Shown here piece after piece: positions 55,691-64,000 of a stretch of DNA of 64,000 nucleotides. Both the position numbers and the translations under genes were made by a program. Each line of letters opens with the position of its first letter. The stretch's first letter is position 1. Source of the stretch: Caprella mutica (lineage: Eukaryota; Arthropoda; Malacostraca; Amphipoda; Caprellidae); NCBI GenBank assembly GCA_947561585.1, contig CANNZV010000948.1, positions 207,706 to 271,705 of the forward strand, written 5' to 3'. The notes below the pieces were generated by a model. The model did no database searches. It was not told the origin of the DNA and saw only the letters and a list, made by a program, of their open reading frames with translations.

Positions 55691-58108
55691 TCAACCCTTT
55701 CGCTCCTGGCGGTAGTATAAAATACCGCCTTATAAGATTGACTATACTAATCAAAAGAGAGTAGGAGTTCATAGAAATATCCTTTGAACTTTTTATAAGA
55801 AATGTTTTTCTTTTGAAATACTAGATATTTAGAAAATGTTGACAGTTAATAATCCAATTTATTGCTCGCGAGAAATAGGTAATCTGGTTTCTTTCACAAA
55901 ATATCATCAGTTAATAGTTATATAGTTCATGGACTTTCTCTTTGGTTTCAAGATTTTTTTTGTAGCCTAATAGTACTGCTTAATATTTGATCAATTCAAA
56001 AAACAGTTAAACTTGTTTACTATTATCAGATACATTTTTATTATCTATATTAATGTAAAAGTACTGAATTGAATTTTATACTCTACAAGATCAATAAATC
56101 TTTCCTTCATTAAATTCTATTATTTTATTTTCCATTAATAAAATCTTTCCTTCGTCTCTAATTATTTAATATGCAAATTGAATTAAATTAGAGCAAATTA
56201 GAAAGTTTGATGTACAGTGATTAACATTTGTTTATCTTGAAGAAGAAGACGCAAGATTCTCTCAGCAATGACTGTCACAGAGAGACACTTTTGATGACCG
56301 AATCAAAACGCATAAGGGAATATATTATTGAAATATATTTGATTAATGAATTTATTTATTTCTGTTTTTGAAGGATGAATATCTTAATTCCAATTGAAAA
56401 TAAAATTTCTGACCCTACAATCATAACTTAGAAACACATATTTTGAAATTATAATACTCAAAGATTCACACACAAAAAATGATTGTACAGATAAGAGAAA
56501 AATTGAATCAAAATTATTCAGGTATAGTTTTATTTCTTAACCCTAGCCAGCTTGATGTGTGTTTTCTAATCACATCCTCTTGAAATTATTCTATATATTT
56601 CTTGTCACTCCTAAAAATTTATTGGCTTATATAAAAAAACAAAATATTAATGCATCGGCGTAAATCATAGTAAATCACTTATATTAAAAAAGAATTGTAA
56701 TGTGCTGACGTGTGGCAATGTAGGCATAAGAAGAAAAACATATTTCCATATTTACTATAATAATAATAATAATACACTCCCCATAAGTTTAATTTACGAG
56801 TATCTGTGACAGAGAAATCATTAAAATGACTAGAATTTCGAGAACAAATGACAAATGATTAAAATTTACTAACTTAATTGCGTTCAATGCCTCCCATACA
56901 GTTAGCGACATCGCTATGTTCATTCAAGGCTAGAACAAGTTTTGTAGAAGAGCATAAGATTAAATAAAGCTCTTTCTTACTTTGGTTTCCTGTTTCTCGA
57001 GAAAATTATTGTTCAAAATTAATTCCGGATAGTTTTCATTCACGCTTATGTACTCTTCCATAAAAAGAATGGACTACTTACTATACAACTGAATGCTTCA
57101 GAAGAAGCGGCGGCTTATATAAAAAATGAACATATGTTGATCATATTTGTAATCTTTAATTATGTTATATTTTCAAATACTTTATTTTTAGGATGAAGTT
57201 TATTGCACTGTGATCTGAGTTGCGGTGAACTTACCATATGGAGAAGTGTGGGTGGGAAACTTTTCCGGCGGTGAATTGAGAGAGAAAACTTACAGGACAA
57301 CTCTTAAACCCTAGAAACTCATTGGCGGGTACCAACGAAACAGTACTCTAGGAAAAATAAGATTAACTGTAATTCTAGACCAATTTGGAAACTGTTTGTC
57401 ATGACTTTTATTGTTTCATATAATTACATACGAAAACGAAGGTGATATATTGAGAGATACTCATATTATGATAATTTTGTGCATTTATTAAAATATATTA
57501 GGAGTATATGACAGGTCTTTCTTGACATGAGATCTCGCTCTAATCACTTAACTGTAACCCTTAATAGCACACACCAAGCTTTATACTCAATGGCCAAGAT
57601 TAATGTATAAGGAATAGTTGTTTCTTATGATTGTTGTCACTTTTATTTTAAATGAAAAATATCACATTGCGTTTACTAGCGAATATGTAAAATATTAAAT
57701 GGAGATTATTAATGAAAAAATTATTGAAATGTTCATTCGGTAGATTTTTTTATGATAGTTTCAATGCTGGTTCAGGCGAACCAGCAGCTAAGTTAGTGAG
57801 CAAACTTTCTGAAGCAAGATTAGTGGGGATAATAATAGGGAAATATGAAAGGTGTGAAAGTTGTACATTTTACGCATTGGTATCTCTTGAATTGATTTGT
57901 AGCTGTTTCCTAAGATTTATATGAATATAAAATGTAAATTCTTTAATGATAAATAAATGTATCCTAATCTTGCACATATTTTCCATCATACAGGAAAAAA
58001 TAATATAAGAGAAATTATTTAAATTTAACTTTAATTGGTATCCATGATACCAGCAGATAGAATGGATATCGATTAAAATAAAAGTCATATGATAAAAAGG
58101 TGGACGGA
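55691..58108. other. No recognisable gene
   Basis: AT-rich. GGCGGTA...TACCGCC forms a short palindrome at about 55709-55731. Frames at 57712-57924 and 57870-58127 have no family features. Confidence 0.5.
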
Positions 58109-58119
58109 CACTTGGCCGA

Positions 58120-59036
58120 ATGGCCAAGTCACTTTCGAAAAGTCATTTTACCATTTTTACTTTTATTACGCAAAAACTATAAAAGAATATATACATAGTA
58201 AACTGTAAATAAAAGAATAAATTTAATATTTTCATATAAAAATATTCCAATGGCTTCCATTATTATTTAAGCTGTAGCAGTCCTTCCATCATCTTCAAAG
58301 AAGTATGGCCCAAAGATTTTAGAGCTTGATAATCCGCACCAGACAATTACTTTCTGTGGATGGAATGGCTGTTTATGAACAATTTGGGTATTGATTCTGT
58401 TTAAATATCTACAGTTCTGTTTATTCACGTGTATTATATTGAGATAAACAGGAGATTCAACGGCATTATTGTATGTAATGAATAATTCGTCAGTTGCCAA
58501 ATTCATGAATGATCGTGCTAATTCTTCTCGGTTTTGGTGGTCTGTGTCTTGTTATTCTGGTATCAACTGAATTTTATGTGAATCTATGATTCACACGCTG
58601 AATAACTTCAGTGCGAAATGACTTCGATGTTCCAGTTCGCTCATTGTCAGTACATGATTTCGTTTGTCTGAATTTTTCTATCAAGGCAAGAACTCATGGT
58701 TCAGATGGAATCCTATTAACATTTCTGATAGAACAACTCCTTACTGAGGATTACTTTAGCAAATAATCCATTTTGTTGAAAGTAATTAATATTCAACAAT
58801 TGCGGCTCTCTCGTCCATGTTGAACTTAGTCATTTTTAGAGGCTTACGATTTCACACATTTAAAAGTATGTTTGAAATATTTGCAATGTGATGTGGTACA
58901 GTGATTTCGGTTCATATCCACTAAAACTTTAAGTATTCTTCTTCCATTTGCCGTTTGCTAAAGATTTTTTATCATTTTTGGTTTGTGCATAATAAAATTT
59001 TAAAATCGTAAAGTGACTTTTGGCCCACACGGTATA
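58120..59036 (-). mobile_element. Mariner-type element remnant
   Basis: GGCCAAGTCACTTT at the left (about 58121) is mirrored imperfectly by AAAGTGACTTTTGGCC at the right (about 59009-59025). It holds a decayed minus-strand transposase and sits within TTCGGCCAAA-type repeats. Exact ends and TA sites are uncertain. Confidence 0.5.
58267..58850 (-). pseudogene. Mariner-type transposase remnant
   Basis: The clearest part is a 79-codon frame (58506-58267) with NKQNCRYLNRINTQIVHKQP and HPQKVIVWCGLSSSKIFGPY followed by FFEDDG. In the family this is the QNxRYW...HPxKVTVWCG...IGPYFFE block between the first and second catalytic Asp. Further right, HKIQLIPE, a stop and DHQNREELARSFM match the segment before it, and FNMDERAAIVEY near 58840-58800 matches the start of such proteins. 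Several stops and frameshifts separate the blocks. The catalytic DDE set is not recoverable. Confidence 0.65.
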
Positions 59037-59690
59037 TTTGACCTAACGGATATTTGGCTGAAAGTACTTTTGGCCGAAATATCTTTATTTGGAAAAAAAT
59101 GGGATATGTAATATTATTTGATATCATAAAAATGATAACTTTGAATAATATAAGAACCAATGATAACTAGTTCAAAAGTATGAAGGAAAGATTTTTCCAC
59201 TCCTTATGTATTAGCGATGAAATCGATTATGAAAAAATTCATATTGTTAAGCAATATATGCTTGCAGTTCGTAATATGAATAGTTGGAAACACAATAAAA
59301 GTACATATTTAAATTTATTTTCCTTTTCATGAAATATCTTTGAATTCGATGGAAATAAAAAAAATATTTATTGAATTTAACAGGAGGCTGCGGTTCGTAA
59401 TATGGATACACATTATGTACATATACAAATTTAATTTCCTTTTTATTAAATGACATCAAAATTCCATTGATAAAAATTATAATATACTTGAACGGAGGCT
59501 TCAGTTCGTAATATAGATTTACATTGAATAATTAAAAGTCCTTCGGCTAAATGTCTGCTCGGCTAAATTTACGCCAAATCAATTTTCGGCCAATTGTTTT
59601 TCGGCCAAATGTCCGCTCAGCCGAATGTCCGTTAGGCCAAATATCCTTCGGCCGAGTATAATTCGGCCAAGTGACGACTCACAGATAAAT
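59015..59690. repeat. TTCGGCCAAATGTCC-type repeats and a 110-125-bp repeat
   Basis: Variants of TTTTCGGCCAAATGTCCG recur about ten times at 59520-59680, with further ones at 59015-59090 and a single one at 58108-58128 on the other side of the mariner remnant. Between them CTTGCAGTTCGTAATATG-like blocks begin three units at about 59262, 59387 and 59497. Confidence 0.7.
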
Positions 59691-61730
59691 ATTATTTACC
59701 TTTTTCTTACATGTTTGAAGATGTACATGGAATTATCCGTTAATTTGGAAGCAACCATTTCCGAATTCGTCAAAGTTTTGCAGTTAATGAGGAAATGAAC
59801 GATATTAAATTTAATGTAATATCCTGAAGTAACTATGAAGTATTTAAACATTCCACATCAATATTTCCAAACTCTGATAAATGTCAACAAGACTTATCAA
59901 AATCAGAATTAATTTTCATCATTATGTTGAGGTTAAAGTAGAACTATACTATTTTATTACCTCAAACTTTCAGTTTTAAAATTCTTTACTATTTGGTATC
60001 ATTAGGTACTCCCAATTCACTAAATGGCATCTTTTCGTTTACTACTGATAGGTTGAGATAATCTTGAGAAAAAATTTCGCGATAATACTTGAAAAGAAAG
60101 TAAACCAAACTTTGTTCATTGTAAACAAATTGTGAATTCTTTATATTCCTCATTCTTGTTTTATTCTGCTGCTGTTTTTTATCCTAAATACTGGGTTTTC
60201 AGAATTTCTAACACATAGGTGTTGTACAACTTAAAAAACTTACACAATTACTCCCGATAGTCAGAAGTTGAACATTGGGTGTTATTCGTCTTTAGTACAA
60301 ACGAGCAACTATGAAAGAATATTCAACAGTTATTTCAACAAAACTTTTCTATTGCCATTAGTTTGATATTCATATATTTTCATATTCATTAAAAAAATTC
60401 TCAAAAAAGTGAATACTTTTCCGAGCATCTTTTGAGAAATATAATGTAACCTCGAAATTAATGATGTACAACAGGTATCACTTTCTCATGAGTGAATCAA
60501 ACGTCTCTTGTTTAATAAATTGTAAGTAAAGAATTTGTTTTCATTCAAGAGCCTCATTTGTTCTCATTTGAAGAACCCTCACTGGATTATTTAGACCATT
60601 CACTAAGATAGTTATCTCTTCGTCTCAATAATCATCAATGTTATTTAATGAAGTTTTATATATCATTAGAATAAGGCTTTGTATCAATATTTGCAACCAA
60701 AACTGACTAGTTCTTAATTGTCTTTTTATTTACGATATAATGTAGCTTTGATTTTGATTTTATTTGTGTGTGAAATTTAATTGGAATAAAATTTTAGTAA
60801 TGCATTTTTTTTCGAAAAAAAAAAAAAATATTAATCTCTTTGAAGAATATTAACAATTTCTTAGAAAAATGTTCAAGAATTTCGGTAATTTGATTTAAAT
60901 AAACTTTTCTGATATAAGTTCAATTTCATTCTTATTGCTATCAATTAGTAGAAAATAATAACGTGTGAATAATTTGATCTGCTACTTTTTACCGAAAATA
61001 TCAAGATTGAATATTTTAAATGTTTTGTGGATTAGTTTTATTCAGATTTGAAATTCTCTCATATGAAATTAAAGGCATCACTCTCTGGAATTAACTACCC
61101 TAAAACTGCATATAGATAATATTGATTGAAAACTGTGTTAGGAATTGTAAAATATACTGAATAATATTGTTTTTTTACAAAATAATTACACTAATTTTCG
61201 AATAAATTTTAATATTACTTTCACAATGCTCTATCACTATTGTTGTAACACATTTTCAGAAAGGTGTTCCAATTGAATAATTCACACTAAAATTATCTGA
61301 AATTTCAGACCAAGAACAGTGAGATTGAAAAAACATGTAAAATGTTGTGATGAAATCAAAAATTGGAATCACTAAATATTAGCTATCATTAATCACTTTA
61401 AAGGGTAAACTAATCGATAATTCTGATATTTACTGATAGCTCTATTTTGTAATGTAAGTTGGATGGAATTTCAGTAAATATTCTAGATTAACTCCAACAA
61501 GAGTGTAGTCAAGATTCAGTTTTATAATACATGAATAATAACTTTTGAAGAACAGAGAGATTAAAGGATTTATCTATCATATTAAGAATTTTCCTTAATC
61601 TAAAGTTTGGGCCCTCCTCAAAGGTAAGGGATCTACCTAACGCTTTTGCTCTCTAATATTAAATTAGTCCATCACCATTTCGACTTCTCTGTCGTTTACA
61701 GTCCATACTCAGATAATTGTTCACAATTGT
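59691..61730. other. No recognisable feature
   Basis: AT-rich, stop-dense in all frames, with a short A-run near 60820. Confidence 0.5.
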
Positions 61731-61734
61731 ACGT

Positions 61735-61915
61735 AGGCAATCCATATCCTGTAAATACATATTAACAATCCATACCTTAAAAGTAAATAATATTCATACC
61801 AAATAATTGCCAACAATCCTTACCGTGTAATTATCAAAAATCCATACCATACAATTGGTAACAATGCAGACCAATTTAATTGTTAATAATGCAGACCCAT
61901 ATAATACAACTAACC
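61735..61915. repeat. AACAATCCATACC degenerate repeat
   Basis: Units of about 26-29 bp (AACAATCCATACCxTGTAAT) recur about six or seven times. The 60-codon minus frame there is produced by the repeat. Confidence 0.65.
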
Positions 61916-62089
61916 TATTAATACAATATAAACGAGAGAACGGATATTCGTAGCTCAGATTGTAACAATATTTCATTGATTATTCAATGATTAATTCTCA
62001 ATTCATCTTCTTTATTCATTGATTAACCACTCCATGCAGCTCACACAAATGAAATAGCCATAGAAGAGGTATTTAATTTAACATATTGG

Positions 62090-62260
62090 CTTGACGGAGG
62101 AATGAGTGAATGATTGAGTGAGAGAGTGAATGATATAGTGAGTGATTGAGTTAGTGAATGAGTGAGTCAATGTGGTTGACTTAGTGGTTAGTCAATGGTT
62201 GAGTGAGTGGGTGAATGAGTTAGGAATGATTGAGAGAGTGAGTGATTATGAGTATTGATC
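62090..62260. repeat. GAGTGA-type short repeat
   Basis: GAGTGAATGATTGAGTGAGA and similar blocks fill the stretch with no fixed longer period. Confidence 0.75.
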
Positions 62261-62554
62261 AGTTAAATTAGATACAATTGAAGAGACGAATAATTCATAA
62301 TTTAATGTAAATTGGTCTAGTAAATTTAAAGTAAATTGGTCTAAAAGATGAAAACTCTAATATTTGATCTTTTAAAAACTGAGCATTTCAGCATTATTAG
62401 CGAAAGAATTTGCTATGTTATTGGAAATGGATATTGTGCAGATGCTAATATAAATAAGGATAAAAAAGCTCATCATATTCTAATACGATTTCCTTCCAAC
62501 AATAATCTTCAAATTATTATCCGTCTTATGAGATGGAAAATTTGAGAGCATCTT

Positions 62555-62960
62555 AGAACATACGGGAACATTATATCTTGGAACATCTAAGAACATCTTA
62601 GTACATCTTAGAACATCTTAAAACATCTTAAACAATCCTAAAACATCTCATTAGATTCCAGGAGCATTACAAAATATCTTAGAACAACATACAAATTTTC
62701 AGACTATCATAACACATCATTGAATATCCTAAAGTATCTCAGAATATCATAAAGTTTCTTATAATATTCTAAAGTATCTTAGAATATCCTAAAGAATATT
62801 GGAACATCCTGAAGCATCTTAAAACATTTATACCATTCTACATAGAATATCATAAAATATATCTGAATATCCTGAAACAAATTGAAACATCATAATCATC
62901 ATAAACTATTTTTAGACCATTCTAAAACATTTTGGACAGTAATTATCAAATATCAAAATA
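62555..62960. repeat. ACATCTTAGA degenerate repeat
   Basis: Variants of AGAACATCTTAGTACATCTT, later ATATCCTAAAGTATCTTAGA, run for about 400 bases with a period near 10-20. Confidence 0.75.
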
Positions 62961-63102
62961 TCTTTCATATTTCCGAGAGTCGTAACTTCGTCGTTTTGAT
63001 GAAGATTTCTTTTGCTGAATTTGAATATGCATCACATAGGAATTCATCTCTTTGAAATCGTGAATGGGAATGAAGAATAGGAATTTAGATGACAAATTGC
63101 TA

Positions 63103-63808
63103 TTTACTACTTCTACGAGAGATACATTTTCTACTTCTACGAGAAGTTCAGTTTCTACTGCTACGAGAGATGCAGTTTATACTGCACAGATAGATGCAGT
63201 CTCTATTTCTACGGGAGACACAGTTTCTACTGCTACGAGAGATGCCGTTTCAACTGCTACAAAAGATACCGTTTCTACTTCTACGAGAGATGAAGTCCCT
63301 TCTGCTACGAGATATGCAGTTTCTACTGCTACGAGAGATGCAGTTTCTACTGCTACGAGAGATGCAGTTTCTACTGCTACGAGAGAAGCAGTCTCTACTC
63401 TCTACTGCTACGAGAGATGCAGACTCTACTGCCACGAGAGATGCAGTATCTACTTCAACGAGAGATTCAGTTTCTACTGCTACGAGAGATGCTGTTTATA
63501 CTGGTAAGAAAGATGCAGTTTCTACTTCTACGAGAGATGCAGTTCCTACTGCTACGAGAGATACAGTTTCTACTGCTACGAGAGATGCAGTCTCTACTAC
63601 TACGAGAGATGCAGTCTCTACTGCTACGAGATATGCAGTTTCTAGAGCTACGATATATGCATTCTTTACTGCTACGAGAGATGGAGTTTCTACTACAATG
63701 AGAGAAGCAGTTCCAACTGCAACGAGAGGTGCAGTTGTCGAAGTTGATGAAGTTGACACTGCTATGAGAGATGCAGTTTCAATTGCTACGAGAGATGCAT
63801 GTTACTAG
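63103..63808. repeat. 24-bp minisatellite, about 29 copies
   Basis: Units of GCAGTTTCTACTGCTACGAG plus AGAT. Because 24 is a multiple of three, one plus frame reads as an 8-residue repeat (DAVSTATR), and other frames on both strands are open too. A 14-base irregularity near 63395 shifts the frame, so no single frame spans the array. A tail frame ends at 63806-63808. There is no splice or start context that supports a gene. Confidence 0.9.
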
Positions 63809-64000
63809 AGAACTTTTTTCAGTAATGCAAAATTCTTTAAAATAGAACCAGTTCCTATTAATTTGAACATACTGTGAATTAGTAATGGTAGATCATCGAA
63901 AATGCAGAGAAGACCCTTCAATCATCTCAGACCCCACCTAAACTTCCTTTCCAAATTATTTTGAATTGTGAAAGAGTTTTTTAAATTGAGATTTACCTTT

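Noticed and set aside
63064..63808. Frames of 147 and 204 codons with DAVSTATR repeats as a structural protein gene
   Set aside because: The same array is open in several frames on both strands, the frame is broken by an irregular unit, and no start or splice context was seen.
1..64000. tRNA or rRNA genes
   Set aside because: The only tRNA-like stretches are the primer-binding sites of LTR elements; no cloverleaf or rRNA motif was seen.

Overview
This is a 64-kb, AT-rich eukaryotic window with no host gene I can recognise. It reads as a transposon and minisatellite graveyard from an invertebrate, most likely an arthropod. That rests on the mix of element types: a copia whose primer site matches the anticodon half of initiator-Met tRNA, BEL/Pao, Tc1/mariner, and a TTAA-flanked MITE. 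I cannot name the species. There are no rRNA, tRNA or CRISPR features and no bacterial-style operons.

Layout. 1-4240: a 93-bp inverted repeat split by a 3.46-kb TA-flanked Tc1/mariner-type element (400-3863) with a decayed transposase on the minus strand, then a 17-bp minisatellite. 6.2-6.9 kb: a weak MATH-like fragment and a broken non-LTR reverse transcriptase. 7.3-9.06 kb: an inverted-repeat element packed with GAGTCA/TGACTC palindromes. 9404-27666: a three-element LTR retrotransposon nest. A minus-strand Ty1/copia element (5-bp duplication gtttt) was cut in its integrase region by an 8.76-kb plus-strand element with 946-bp LTRs and almost no coding capacity (11823-20585, duplication gcatc). 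Its 5' LTR was cut by an intact plus-strand Ty3/gypsy-like element (23138-27527, duplication gacct). Removing both inserts restores the copia reading frame across the first join and a 339-bp LTR across the second. LTR divergence by eye (copia about 4 of 339, the large element 1 of 946, gypsy-like 0 of 232) agrees with the insertion order.

28.1-28.6 kb: a 29-bp minisatellite. 30.3-38.4 kb: a dead minus-strand BEL/Pao element (gag, protease, RT, RNase H, integrase, with stops and frameshifts) interrupted by a 1.59-kb Tc1 element that is itself dead. 39.4-40.3 kb: two adjacent 22-bp minisatellites, the second carrying dozens of TGAGTCA sites. 42.4-43.3 kb: a TTAA-flanked hairpin MITE. 47.0-48.3 kb: a non-coding relative of the first TA element. 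49.3-49.5 kb: a gypsy integrase fragment. 50.7 kb: a perfect 26-bp hairpin. 50.9-51.2 kb: an inverted relative of the 120-bp repeat at 1 kb. 54-55 kb: a fold-back mariner. 55.3-55.7 kb: a pogo/Tigger-like transposase tail. 58.1-59.0 kb: a mariner remnant inside TTCGGCCAAA-type repeats. 61.7-63.8 kb: four more minisatellites.

The only elements that look recently mobile are the two inserts in the copia. The gypsy-like element has intact gag and pol joined by what reads as a textbook -1 ribosomal frameshift signal: GGGAAAC, a 6-nt spacer and a perfect 10-bp stem. The large non-coding element has a lysine-tRNA-like primer site and a clear polypurine tract, but must borrow its enzymes. All other coding copies carry stops or frameshifts, or are fragments.
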